From Cytobacillus dafuensis (GTDB lineage: Bacteria; Bacillota; Bacilli; Bacillales; Cytobacillaceae): 64,000 nt of DNA. The stretch spans positions 2,274,001 through 2,338,000 of the forward strand of contig NZ_CP042593.1 in the NCBI RefSeq assembly GCF_007995155.1. The letters are read 5' to 3'. Position 1 is the stretch's first letter, and each line of letters opens with the position of its first letter. A model generated the notes under the pieces. That model was not told where the DNA came from. It saw only the letters and a list, made by a program, of their open reading frames with translations, and searched no databases. Made by a program: the position numbers and the translations under genes. Below are positions 51,583 to 60,861 of the stretch, piece by piece.

Positions 51583-52916
51583 GAAGTATTCTAATAAAAA
51601 ATGCCGAAATCATAACGATGAATGAAAAGGAAGAGATTTTAAAAGGGGATATCTATATTGAAGATGATCGTATTGTTGAAATCGGAAAAAACCTTTCTCA
51701 TTTTGCAAGCAAAGTAATCGATGCAACTGGCCGAACAGTAATTCCAGGATTTATCCAGACACATATTCACCTTTGCCAAACATTGTTCAGAGGACAGGCT
51801 GATGATTTGGAATTAATGGATTGGCTGAAGCAAAAAATTTGGCCGCTTGAAGCATCTCATGACGAGGAATCTATTTATTATTCTGCCATGCTAGGCATTG
51901 GAGAGTTATTACAAAGCGGGACTACCACCGTTGTTGATATGGAAACCGTTCATCATACTGACTCTGCTTTTAAAGCAATTGCCGAAAGCGGGATCCGTGC
52001 TTTAGCCGGAAAAGTCATGATGGATAAAGGAGACGAAGTCCCGGTTCTTTTAAGAGAAAATACAAAGGAATCCATTCAGAAAAGCGTTGATTTACTTGAA
52101 AAATGGCATTATCATGACGGCGGCAGAATCCAATATGCATTTTGTCCAAGGTTTGTTGTCTCATGCACGGAGGAATTATTAATAAATGTAAGAGACCTTT
52201 CAGCCAAATATCATGTAAGAGTCCATACGCATGCCTCTGAAAATGCGAATGAAATATTGATAGTAGAGCGTGAACATGGTATGAGGAATGTTGTTTATTT
52301 AGATAGTATCGGCCTAGCAAATGAGAGGTTGATTCTTGCCCATTGTGTATGGCTGAACGAAGAAGAAAAGAGAATCATTAAGGAACGGGGTGTTAAGGTT
52401 AGCCACTGTCCTGGTTCGAATCTAAAGCTCGCTTCCGGTATCGCTGAAGTCCCATCCCTTCTTGATTCGCATTCCTATGTTAGCCTTGGTGCGGACGGAG
52501 CCCCTTGTAATAATAACCTTGATATGTTCAATGAAATGAGACTTGCAGCCATCATTCAGAAGCCTGCTCATGGACCAACAGCTATGAATGCTAGAACGGT
52601 TTTTCGAATGGCAACCATTGGTGGTGCAAAAGCAGTAGGAATGGAAAATGAAATAGGCAGCATTGAGCTTGGAAAAAAAGCGGATCTTGCCATTTTAAAT
52701 TTAAATGATTTTCATATATATCCTTCCTTTGATATTGATCCCATCTCAAGAATTGTTTATTCTGCAACAAGAGCAGATGTGGAATCAACCATTGTAAATG
52801 GGAAAATTTTAATGGAAAATAGAAGGATGAACACGATAGACAAGGATATCATATTAAAGGAATCAAATAAATCAATCAAACGTTTGACCAAAAGACTAGA
52901 ATCAATTATGTATTGA
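51579..52916 (+). CDS. Amidohydrolase of the TrzA/SsnA/guanine-deaminase group; proposed guanine or aminopurine deaminase
   Basis: A 445-residue mononuclear-metal deaminase: PGFIQTHIHLCQTLFRGQAD (about 55-74), VRVHTHASENANE (about 209), LILAHCVWLNEEE (about 246), VSHCPGSNLKLASG and LGADGAPCNNNLDMF (about 302). The DLELMDWLKQKIWPLE segment is common to guanine, 8-oxoguanine and 5'-deoxyadenosine deaminases and to SsnA-like enzymes. Feeding guanine to xanthine would suit the operon. It could instead be the aminoimidazole deaminase. Last gene of the operon; I see no strong terminator after it. Confidence 0.82.
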   Translation: MRSILIKNAEIITMNEKEEILKGDIYIEDDRIVEIGKNLSHFASKVIDATGRTVIPGFIQTHIHLCQTLFRGQADDLELMDWLKQKIWPLEASHDEESIYYSAMLGIGELLQSGTTTVVDMETVHHTDSAFKAIAESGIRALAGKVMMDKGDEVPVLLRENTKESIQKSVDLLEKWHYHDGGRIQYAFCPRFVVSCTEELLINVRDLSAKYHVRVHTHASENANEILIVEREHGMRNVVYLDSIGLANERLILAHCVWLNEEEKRIIKERGVKVSHCPGSNLKLASGIAEVPSLLDSHSYVSLGADGAPCNNNLDMFNEMRLAAIIQKPAHGPTAMNARTVFRMATIGGAKAVGMENEIGSIELGKKADLAILNLNDFHIYPSFDIDPISRIVYSATRADVESTIVNGKILMENRRMNTIDKDIILKESNKSIKRLTKRLESIMY

Positions 52917-53028
52917 AATGAAAAATATCCCCTTCCAAAATCATTTTTTCTCATTCATTAGTAAAACATATCAATATTCGGTAATATGGGAATATGTTAT
53001 GTAATCATAAATTTTGGAGGGTCCATGT

Positions 53029-53442
53029 ATGACAATTGAAATTCCTAGTCGGGATGAACTCGGCGTCATTTTAAAAAAAGCAAAACGGGTTGCGGTTGTT
53101 GGGTTAAGCGGAAATCCTGAAAGAACTTCTAATATGGTATCTAAAGCGATGCAGGACGCAGGTTACGAAATCATTCCAGTTAATCCAACTGTAGACGAAG
53201 TGCTGGGTGTAAAAGCTGTCAAGAGCTTGAAGGAAATTGAAGGTCATGTCGATATTGTGAACGTTTTCCGACGTTCAGAGCATCTGTTAGAAGTGGCAAA
53301 GGAGTTTGCTGAAATCGATGCCGATGTCTTTTGGTCTCAGCTTGGCTGTATTAGCGAAGATGCTTATAACTTCTTGAAGGACAAGGATTTTACAGTGGTC
53401 ATGGACCGTTGTATTAAGGTAGAACATGCACTAACAAAATAA
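53029..53442 (+). CDS. yneT: CoA-binding domain protein (YneT/YccU-like)
   Basis: A 137-residue single Rossmann domain: AKRVAVVGLSGNPERTSNMV (about 19-38), YEIIPVNPTVDEVLGVKAV and VFWSQLGCISEDAYN. It corresponds to the N-terminal CoA-binding part of succinyl-CoA synthetase alpha, alone. Role unknown. In B. subtilis yneT lies between yneS and parE, so this gene marks the right edge of the insertion. ATG 53029 with GGAGGG was preferred to the longer reading. Confidence 0.88.
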   Translation: MTIEIPSRDELGVILKKAKRVAVVGLSGNPERTSNMVSKAMQDAGYEIIPVNPTVDEVLGVKAVKSLKEIEGHVDIVNVFRRSEHLLEVAKEFAEIDADVFWSQLGCISEDAYNFLKDKDFTVVMDRCIKVEHALTK

Positions 53443-53449
53443 AGTGATG

Positions 53450-53482
53450 ACATGAGATCTTTATAGGTCTCATGTTTTTTCT
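53450..53482 (+). terminator. Terminator of yneT
   Basis: Stem ACATGAGA/TCTCATGT (53450-53457 and 53468-53475) followed by TTTTT. Confidence 0.85.
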
Positions 53483-53597
53483 TTTCTAAAAAAACCGCTA
53501 AATCAGCCGATATAGAAAAAAAGCCATTTGCCAAATGAAAATAAATAGATACAATAAAGCATAGACGCTTATTAAAAATATGGTAAAATACACACAA

Positions 53598-53611
53598 CGA
53601 ACATTCGTTCT
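53598..53611 (+). promoter_or_regulatory. LexA (SOS) box upstream of parE
   Basis: CGAACATTCGTTCT matches the Bacillus LexA consensus CGAAC-N4-GTTCG at 9 of 10 fixed positions, 117 bases before the parE start. SOS control of parEC agrees with what is known in B. subtilis. Confidence 0.75.
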
Positions 53612-53727
53612 GTAATTGCGTGATCTACAAAATAAAAGGATAAAAACCTTTTTTAGACGAATACGTTTATGATTGTATTAACATAATTAGCAATACTTTT
53701 GTTGCAGTAATTGAAAGGGGTATGTTA

Positions 53728-55704
53728 GTGGCAAGAAATCAGGAAGCTTTTGACTATAATGATGATGCCATACAAGTACTAGAAGGGCTCGAGGCAGTTA
53801 GAAAACGCCCGGGAATGTACATTGGAAGTACTGATGCAAGGGGTCTTCACCATCTTGTATATGAAATTGTCGATAACGCTGTTGACGAAGCATTAGCAGG
53901 TTACGGGGATCATATTATTGTCAAAATACATAAAGATAATTCAATTAGTGTAGTAGATAAAGGACGGGGTATGCCAACGGGCATGCATCGTATGGGGAAA
54001 CCTACTCCAGAAGTCATTTTAACCGTTTTACATGCAGGTGGAAAATTTGGACAAGGCGGCTATAAAACAAGTGGTGGACTTCATGGCGTAGGGGCATCTG
54101 TTGTTAATGCTCTTTCCGAATGGCTTATCGTTAAGATCAAACGGGATGGTTTTGTGTATGAACAGCGTTTCGAAGATGGTGGAAAACCCGTTACGACTCT
54201 TGAGAAAATAGGAAAAACGAATCAAACAGGTACAACCATTCATTTTAAGCCAGATGTGTCGATTTTTTCGACAACGACATATAACTATGAAACATTATGT
54301 GAGCGTCTTCGGGAATCAGCTTTCCTTTTAAAAGGAATGAAAATAGAAATCGTTGATGAACGAAATGGCGTTCAGGAACTATTTCATTATGAAAATGGCA
54401 TAGAAGCATTTGTTGAATATTTAAATGAGGAAAAGGATATTCTTCATCCGGTTGTAAGCTTTGAAGGAGAGCAAAATGGCATAGAAGTGGATTTTGCCTT
54501 CCAATTTAATGATGGATATTCTGAGAATGTTCTTTCTTTTGTCAATAATGTTCGAACAAAAGATGGCGGTACACATGAAGCCGGATCGAAAACGGCCATG
54601 ACTCGAATTTTTAATGAGTATGCAAGAAAGGTTAATCTTCTGAGAGAAAAGGATAAAAATCTTGATGGTTCTGATATTCGAGAAGGATTCACGGCGATAA
54701 TTTCTGTTCGTGTTCCAGAAGACTTGCTTCAGTTTGAGGGCCAAACGAAAGGAAAGCTAGGAACGAGTGAAGCCCGTTCAGCAGTAGATGCGGTAGTTTC
54801 TGAGCATTTATCCTATTTCCTTGAAGAGAACCCGAACGTTAGTTCCTTGTTAATTAAAAAGGCAATAAAAGCATATCAGGCAAGGGAAGCGGCACGTAAA
54901 GCCCGCGAAGATGCAAGGAGCGGAAAGAAAAGAAAACGTGCTGATGCTGTTCTTTCAGGAAAATTAACACCTGCGCAATCACGAAATCCACAGAAGAATG
55001 AATTATATTTAGTGGAAGGAGACTCTGCGGGCGGTTCTGCCAAGCAAGGTCGTGATCGACGCTTCCAAGCTGTTCTCCCACTGCGTGGTAAAGTAATTAA
55101 TACGGAGAAGGCTAAGCTTCAGGATATCTTTAAAAATGAAGAAATCAATACGATTATCCATGCTGTTGGTGCTGGAGTCGGTGCTGATTTTAACCTAGAG
55201 GATGTCAATTATGACAAGGTTATTATTATGACAGATGCTGATACGGACGGAGCACATATCCAAGTCCTCCTTCTTACCTTTTTCTATCGTTATATGAAGC
55301 CGCTGTTGGATGCAGGAAAAATCTTTATCGCTCTTCCTCCATTATATAAAGTAAGCAGAGGAACTGGTAAAAAAGAAATCATAGAGTACGCATGGAGCGA
55401 AGATGATCTACAAGACGCCATCAAAAAGGTTGGAAAAGGGTATATGCTGCAGCGTTACAAAGGACTTGGTGAAATGAATGCTGATCAGCTTTGGGAAACA
55501 ACAATGGATCCTGAAACTCGGACATTGATTCGAGTTAGAATTGATGATGCTGCAAGAGCGGAACGCCGAGTTACTACCCTTATGGGTGATAAAGTAGAAC
55601 CGCGCAGGAAGTGGATTGAAACAAATGTGGCATTTGGACTTGAAGAGGATGCCAGCATACTTGAAAATGAAAATATATCAGTATTAGAGGAGGAGATTGA
55701 CTAA
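53728..55704 (+). CDS. parE: DNA topoisomerase IV subunit B
   Basis: A 658-residue ATPase subunit of topoisomerase IV, which decatenates daughter chromosomes with ParC. The GHKL ATPase motifs are EIVDNAVDEAL (about 45), DKGRGMPTG and GLHGVGASVVNALS; the TOPRIM domain has YLVEGDSAGGSAKQGRDRRF (about 430-449) and MTDADTDGAHIQ (about 505). GTG 53728 has AAAGGGG seven bases upstream and gives VARNQ, matching the B. subtilis N-terminus; the ATG at 53722 is too close to the ribosome site. Confidence 0.97.
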   Translation: MARNQEAFDYNDDAIQVLEGLEAVRKRPGMYIGSTDARGLHHLVYEIVDNAVDEALAGYGDHIIVKIHKDNSISVVDKGRGMPTGMHRMGKPTPEVILTVLHAGGKFGQGGYKTSGGLHGVGASVVNALSEWLIVKIKRDGFVYEQRFEDGGKPVTTLEKIGKTNQTGTTIHFKPDVSIFSTTTYNYETLCERLRESAFLLKGMKIEIVDERNGVQELFHYENGIEAFVEYLNEEKDILHPVVSFEGEQNGIEVDFAFQFNDGYSENVLSFVNNVRTKDGGTHEAGSKTAMTRIFNEYARKVNLLREKDKNLDGSDIREGFTAIISVRVPEDLLQFEGQTKGKLGTSEARSAVDAVVSEHLSYFLEENPNVSSLLIKKAIKAYQAREAARKAREDARSGKKRKRADAVLSGKLTPAQSRNPQKNELYLVEGDSAGGSAKQGRDRRFQAVLPLRGKVINTEKAKLQDIFKNEEINTIIHAVGAGVGADFNLEDVNYDKVIIMTDADTDGAHIQVLLLTFFYRYMKPLLDAGKIFIALPPLYKVSRGTGKKEIIEYAWSEDDLQDAIKKVGKGYMLQRYKGLGEMNADQLWETTMDPETRTLIRVRIDDAARAERRVTTLMGDKVEPRRKWIETNVAFGLEEDASILENENISVLEEEID

Positions 55705-58151
55705 TGTCATCAGTTGAGAAATTTCGCGACCTCCCTCTTGAAGATGTTCTAGGCGATCGATTTGGCCGCTATAGTAAATATATTATTCAGGAACGTGCAT
55801 TACCTGATGCTAGAGACGGGCTGAAGCCTGTTCAGCGCAGGATTTTATATGCGATGCATGTTGAAGGCAATACACATGATAAAGGCTTTAGGAAATCAGC
55901 GAAAACAGTTGGTAATGTAATCGGTAACTATCACCCGCATGGGGATACTTCCGTTTACGATGCTATGGTTCGGATGAGCCAGGAATGGAAGGTTCGTAAT
56001 CTTCTCGTTGAAATGCATGGGAATAACGGGAGCATCGATGGGGATCCTCCAGCTGCAATGCGTTACACAGAAGCAAGACTTTCACCAATTTCATCTGAAT
56101 TACTTAAGGATATTGAAAAAAGAACAGTAGATTTTGTCCCGAACTTTGATGATACATCGAATGAACCGACCGTTTTGCCCGCTATGTATCCAAATCTTTT
56201 AGTAAATGGGTCAACAGGAATTTCAGCAGGCTATGCGACAGAGATTCCACCCCATCACCTGAATGAGGTGATTGATGGTGTTATTCATCGTATGGATCAT
56301 CCAGAATGTTCTGTAGATGACCTGATGAAATATATAAAAGGACCTGATTTTCCGACCGGTGGTATTATTCAAGGGGTTGAGGGTATTAAGAAGGCCTATG
56401 AAACTGGCAAAGGAAAAATAATTGTCCGTGGAAAAGCGGAGATTGAAGATTTACGAGGCGGGAAAAAGCAGATTGTCGTTACCGAAATACCGTATGAAGT
56501 GAATAAGGCAAATCTTGTAAAGAAGATCGATGAATTTAGACTTGACCGCAAAGTTGAAGGGATTTCAGAAGTTCGTGATGAGACGGATCGGACAGGATTA
56601 CGGATTGTCGTAGAACTAAAAAAAGATGCAGATCCAGAGGGTGTCCTCCATTATTTATACAAAAATAGTGATTTACAGGTCACTTATAACTTTAATATGG
56701 TGGCTATTTATAATAGACATCCTAAACTCATGGGGTTAAGAGAACTGCTTGATGCATATATCCAGCATCGAAAAGAAGTTGTTATAAGAAGAACATCATT
56801 CGACTTAGAAAAAGCGCAAGCACGCCAGCATATTGTCGAAGGACTAATGAAGGCTCTTTCCATCCTCGATGAAGTTATTGCTGCAATTCGTGCTTCGAAA
56901 GATAAACGTGATGCGAAAGATAATTTAATAGCTAAGTTTACCTTCACTGAACCGCAGGCAGAAGCGATTGTTTCTTTACAGCTATACCGTTTGACGAATA
57001 CGGATATTACGGCACTTCAAGCAGAAGCAGAAGAGTTGGCTAAGAAGGTTGATGAATTTACCTCCATTTTAGAGAGTGAGAAAAAGCTTTACGCTGTTAT
57101 TCAAAAAGAGCTAAAAGATGTGAAAAAGCGTTTTGCCGATGATCGTCGCACAGTAATTGAAGACGAGATTGAAGAAATTAAAATTAATCTTGAAGTCCTT
57201 ATCGCAAGTGAGGATGTAATCGTAACAGTAACAAAGGAAGGTTATGTTAAGAGAACAAGTCAACGTTCTTTTGCTGCTTCAAATGGGCAGGATTTTGGCA
57301 TGAAGGATTCCGACCGTTTACTTGCACAATTAGATATGAACACAACCGATGTATTATTGTTATTTACAAATAAAGGGAATTATTTGTATTGCCCTGTCCA
57401 TTTACTTCCAGATATACGATGGAAGGATCTAGGACAGCATATCGCCAATATCATTCCGATTGATGGTGAAGAGTCCATTATTAAAGCTATTCCTGTTAAA
57501 GATTTTGATTCCGACTCATTTTTACTATTTGTAACCAAGAGCGGAATGGTTAAGAAAACGGAGCTTTCGCTCTATCAAGTACAGCGCTACTCAAAGCCAC
57601 TTGTTGCAATAAATGTTAAAGATAATGATGAAGTCATCGATGTTCACAAAACAGATGGGACGAAAGAATTGTTTTTATCCACGTATAATGGATATGCACT
57701 TTGGTTCCATGAGGAAGAAGTGAATATTGTTGGTACGAGAGCTGCTGGAGTTAAGGGAATCAATCTAAAAAACGGCGACTTCGTTACTGGAGGCCGGTTA
57801 ATTGATAATCAAAATGAACAATCAGTTGTAATAGTCACCCAAAGAGGCGCAGTTAAAAAGATGAAGCTATCGGAATTTGAACGCTCCTCCCGAGCAAAAC
57901 GGGGTGTTGTCATGTTAAGAGAATTAAAATCTAATCCTCACAGAATTATCGCTTCTCTTATTGCAAGAGAAAATGACGACATTTTTATCGAAACTGAAAA
58001 AGGTTTGATTGAATCAATTAAAGTTTTAAATATTCGATTTAATGATCGATATTCTAATGGATCTTTCGTTTTTGATGAATCAGAAAGTGGAAAAGCATTA
58101 ATTGCTTGGAAAAGCGAAGTGTCTGAAGAAAAAAATAATACTGAAGTGTGA
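55704..58151 (+). CDS. parC: DNA topoisomerase IV subunit A
   Basis: An 815-residue breakage-rejoining subunit. The quinolone region reads NYHPHGDTSVYDAMVRMSQE (about 74-93) and the catalytic Tyr is in AAMRYTEARLSP (about 122). A coiled-coil gate follows and then a C-terminal beta-pinwheel (about 495-800) with repeated GY.K.T motifs. Start overlaps the parE stop (TAATG), so the two are translationally coupled. The residues at the S80 and E84 positions are Thr and Asp. Confidence 0.96.
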   Translation: MSSVEKFRDLPLEDVLGDRFGRYSKYIIQERALPDARDGLKPVQRRILYAMHVEGNTHDKGFRKSAKTVGNVIGNYHPHGDTSVYDAMVRMSQEWKVRNLLVEMHGNNGSIDGDPPAAMRYTEARLSPISSELLKDIEKRTVDFVPNFDDTSNEPTVLPAMYPNLLVNGSTGISAGYATEIPPHHLNEVIDGVIHRMDHPECSVDDLMKYIKGPDFPTGGIIQGVEGIKKAYETGKGKIIVRGKAEIEDLRGGKKQIVVTEIPYEVNKANLVKKIDEFRLDRKVEGISEVRDETDRTGLRIVVELKKDADPEGVLHYLYKNSDLQVTYNFNMVAIYNRHPKLMGLRELLDAYIQHRKEVVIRRTSFDLEKAQARQHIVEGLMKALSILDEVIAAIRASKDKRDAKDNLIAKFTFTEPQAEAIVSLQLYRLTNTDITALQAEAEELAKKVDEFTSILESEKKLYAVIQKELKDVKKRFADDRRTVIEDEIEEIKINLEVLIASEDVIVTVTKEGYVKRTSQRSFAASNGQDFGMKDSDRLLAQLDMNTTDVLLLFTNKGNYLYCPVHLLPDIRWKDLGQHIANIIPIDGEESIIKAIPVKDFDSDSFLLFVTKSGMVKKTELSLYQVQRYSKPLVAINVKDNDEVIDVHKTDGTKELFLSTYNGYALWFHEEEVNIVGTRAAGVKGINLKNGDFVTGGRLIDNQNEQSVVIVTQRGAVKKMKLSEFERSSRAKRGVVMLRELKSNPHRIIASLIARENDDIFIETEKGLIESIKVLNIRFNDRYSNGSFVFDESESGKALIAWKSEVSEEKNNTEV

Positions 58152-58159
58152 CAAGTAAT

Positions 58160-58210
58160 GGGGCATTCTTATTAGTCGTGTTTTCGACTTATAAGAATGC
58201 CCCTTAATCG
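58160..58210 (+). terminator. Terminator of parEC
   Basis: Long stem GGGGCATTCTTAT/ATAAGAATGCCCC with inner AGTCG/CGACT pairs (58160-58203); only a short T-run follows. The next 200 bases before the symporter gene are AT-rich without a gene. Confidence 0.75.
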
Positions 58211-58407
58211 TGAATTTAACAGTTTTTCTGTATTAATAAAGGACTTACTTTTTTGATACATCTTCATTATTTCAATATATTGTAAAGTAAAAAATTCTAA
58301 AGTTAACTTGTCTACTAATTATTAATTTGATAGATTATTAAAAGTGATGTTTTTTCAGAACAAACAAATGCTTGTCACCAAAGAAATAATACATCAAGGG
58401 GGTAATT

Positions 58408-59850
58408 ATGGATCTTTTTTTAAAAAGCTTAGAATCTGGGGTAGGATTTCTTAATGAAATTGTATGGACTTATATATTAATTGCAGTATTAATTTTATTA
58501 GGTTTATATTTTAGTTTGAAGAGTAATTTTGTTCAATTTCGTTACTTCGGAGAAATGTTTCGGATACTGGGGGATAAATCGCTTGTTTCCGCTGACGGTA
58601 AGAGAGGAATATCTTCATTTCAAGCATTCTGCATAAGTGCTGCATCACGTGTTGGAACAGGAAATATAGCTGGAGTGGCTACAGCAATTGCAACAGGAGG
58701 GCCTGGAGCTGTTTTTTGGATGTGGCTTATCGCCTGTTTAGGTGCAGCATCTAGTTTCGTAGAGAGTACGCTTGCACAAATATACAAGGTGAAGGATAAG
58801 GATGGTTTCCGTGGAGGGCCAGCTTATTATATGGAAAAAGGCTTGAAGAAACGCTGGATGGGGATCATATTCGCCATTATCATTACATTCTGCTTTGGTC
58901 TCGTATTTAATTCAGTTCAATCTAATACGATTGCATTAGCCTTTAATGAAGCTTTTGGAACAAGTCGTCTTACAATTGGGATAGTGCTTGCTATTATGAC
59001 AGCGATTATCATTTTTGGTGGAGTAAAGCGAATTGCAAATGTTTCACAGGTGGTTGTGCCAATTATGGCAGTCATTTACCTTATTGTTGCGATTATTGTC
59101 GTAATAATGAATATTACAGAGATCCCACATTTAATTTCCATGATTGTAAAAAGCGCATTTGGTATCGAACAAGCTATCGGAGGTACATTTGGTGCAGCCA
59201 TTATGATGGGGATAAAGAGAGGGCTCTTTTCGAATGAAGCTGGTATGGGGAGTGCACCAAACGCAGCAGCAACCGCTTCTGTTACACATCCTGTAAAACA
59301 AGGTTTGATTCAAACCTTAGGTGTGTTCGTAGACACGCTTCTAATTTGTTCGGCTACTGCATTTATCATCCTCTTATATAGTGATTTTTCAACATCAGAT
59401 TTAACCGGTATCCAATTAACACAAGCTGCACTGACAGAACATGTCGGTTCATGGGGACCAACTTTCCTTGCTGTGGCAATCTTTTTGTTTGCTTTCACTT
59501 CTGTCATTGGTAACTACTATTATGGTGAAACGAATATTGAATTTATCAAAAACAGTCCAACAGCATTATTTATTTATCGTCTAGCTGTTGTTGGTATGGT
59601 TATTTTTGGAGCTGTAGTTGATTTAGCAACTGTATGGAGCCTTGCTGATTTATTCATGGGAATAATGGCTCTAATAAACCTTGTGGCTATCGTTATGCTA
59701 GGAAAAGTTGCAATTGCTGCGTTAAAAGATTATAAAGCTCAGCGTAAAGAAGGAAAAGATCCAGTATTTTATGCGGATTCAATTCCGGGCTTAGATGGAA
59801 TTGAGTGCTGGGAAACAAAAGAAGAAGCTCTAAATAAAAAGAAAATATGA
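58408..59850 (+). CDS. alsT: Sodium:alanine/glycine symporter (AgcS family, AlsT-like)
   Basis: A 480-residue Na+-coupled amino acid carrier with about 11 membrane segments. Signature motifs are AASRVGTGNIAGVATAIATG (about 79-98), GPGAVFWMWLIACLGAASSF and KRGLFSNEAGMGSAPNAAAT (about 270-289). The family takes up alanine, glycine or glutamine. It holds the alsT position after parC in B. subtilis. Glycine as substrate would be of interest given the purine pathway, but sequence alone does not show it. Confidence 0.93.
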   Translation: MDLFLKSLESGVGFLNEIVWTYILIAVLILLGLYFSLKSNFVQFRYFGEMFRILGDKSLVSADGKRGISSFQAFCISAASRVGTGNIAGVATAIATGGPGAVFWMWLIACLGAASSFVESTLAQIYKVKDKDGFRGGPAYYMEKGLKKRWMGIIFAIIITFCFGLVFNSVQSNTIALAFNEAFGTSRLTIGIVLAIMTAIIIFGGVKRIANVSQVVVPIMAVIYLIVAIIVVIMNITEIPHLISMIVKSAFGIEQAIGGTFGAAIMMGIKRGLFSNEAGMGSAPNAAATASVTHPVKQGLIQTLGVFVDTLLICSATAFIILLYSDFSTSDLTGIQLTQAALTEHVGSWGPTFLAVAIFLFAFTSVIGNYYYGETNIEFIKNSPTALFIYRLAVVGMVIFGAVVDLATVWSLADLFMGIMALINLVAIVMLGKVAIAALKDYKAQRKEGKDPVFYADSIPGLDGIECWETKEEALNKKKI

Positions 59851-59861
59851 TAATTTCGTAA

Positions 59862-59893
59862 CCTCTTGTCTATTTTTAGACAAGGGGTTTTTT
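59862..59893 (+). terminator. Terminator of the AgcS symporter gene
   Basis: Stem CCTCTTGTCT/AGACAAGGGG (59862-59871 and 59878-59887) with wobble, followed by T6. Confidence 0.85.
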
Positions 59894-60008
59894 AGTATAA
59901 AGAATTAGATCCAATAGAATAAAGTTTTAAAAAATCTTGGAAACGATACATTTATTTCCCAAAAATGGACAAAATAAATAACAGATGTGTCTAGGGAGGG
60001 TATCATAA

Positions 60009-60767
60009 GTGAAAAAAGAGATAGTCTTAGCTTTGACAGCATTCTTTTTAATTTCAATGTCAGCTTTTACAGGAGCGTACGCTGGTGATAAAGCTTCAAA
60101 TAAAAAAGTAACGATTTCCAAAGATAAAGTTGATTTAACTGGCGATGGAAAAAAAGATACGATTGTTATAAAAGGAATTCCTTATGAGGAGGAATCCGAT
60201 TTTTTTAGAGAGTTCCAAATGGAGGTTGTAGCATCAAATAATCAATCATTTACAGTGAATATTGATGGCGGTTTAAAACCGAAAGCTAAGTTTGTAGATT
60301 TAAATCATGATCGAACTAAAGATGTATATATAAGTGTAGAAACTGGCAGCAGGGGTCGTATTACCAATCACTATTTATACACTTTAAAGAATAATAAATT
60401 ATTGGATTTAACTGTCCCAGATCCCCTCGTTATTATGAGCCAATTTTTAGATAGTTATAAGGCAAGTATCACCATTCAAGATATAGGTGAATCCTATACA
60501 TTTGACTTAAAGAGTCGAACTAAAAACTACGAAATGTTAGGACTTTATCAAAATGGAAAATTAAGTGAGCCGACAGAATTAATGGTAGATGCTTATTCTA
60601 CATTGAAGCCCGTTCATGTTGAAGGTAAAACTTATGGATTAAAGGGAATCCAAGCAATAAGTGGAGTATATCATTCGGATAGAATTGCCCAAGTAGAAAC
60701 GATCTGGCTATTCGAAAACGGAAAGTGGGCATTGAAGTATTCGAAAATAATGGAATCTAAAAAATAA
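60009..60767 (+). CDS. Secreted protein of unknown function with calcium-loop-like motif
   Basis: A 252-residue protein with a signal peptide (MKKEIVLALTAFFLISMSAF, cleavage likely after AYA near 25). Mature parts include DLTGDGKKDTIVIKG (about 39-53) and DLNHDRTKDVYISVETGSRG (about 96-115), both D-x-[DN]-x-D type loops as in FG-GAP/dockerin-like repeats. No catalytic motif is visible. The GTG start has GGGAGGG upstream. Monocistronic. Function not recognised. Confidence 0.75.
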   Translation: MKKEIVLALTAFFLISMSAFTGAYAGDKASNKKVTISKDKVDLTGDGKKDTIVIKGIPYEEESDFFREFQMEVVASNNQSFTVNIDGGLKPKAKFVDLNHDRTKDVYISVETGSRGRITNHYLYTLKNNKLLDLTVPDPLVIMSQFLDSYKASITIQDIGESYTFDLKSRTKNYEMLGLYQNGKLSEPTELMVDAYSTLKPVHVEGKTYGLKGIQAISGVYHSDRIAQVETIWLFENGKWALKYSKIMESKK

Positions 60768-60861
60768 AAAAGAGGAAAATAGGCGATTGTCACATTTTAT
60801 TGCCTAATACATAAAATATGGTAAGTGGTGTTCCTAACTTAATGCGGAGGGGTCGCTTATC

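Noticed and set aside
40075..52916. Pathway of anaerobic urate breakdown (HyuA, SsnA, YgeY types)
   Set aside because: Three enzyme classes match, but the ygeX, ygeW and ygfK counterparts are absent, while UbiD/UbiX, DUF1989 and the shell are not part of that set. Kept only as an alternative.
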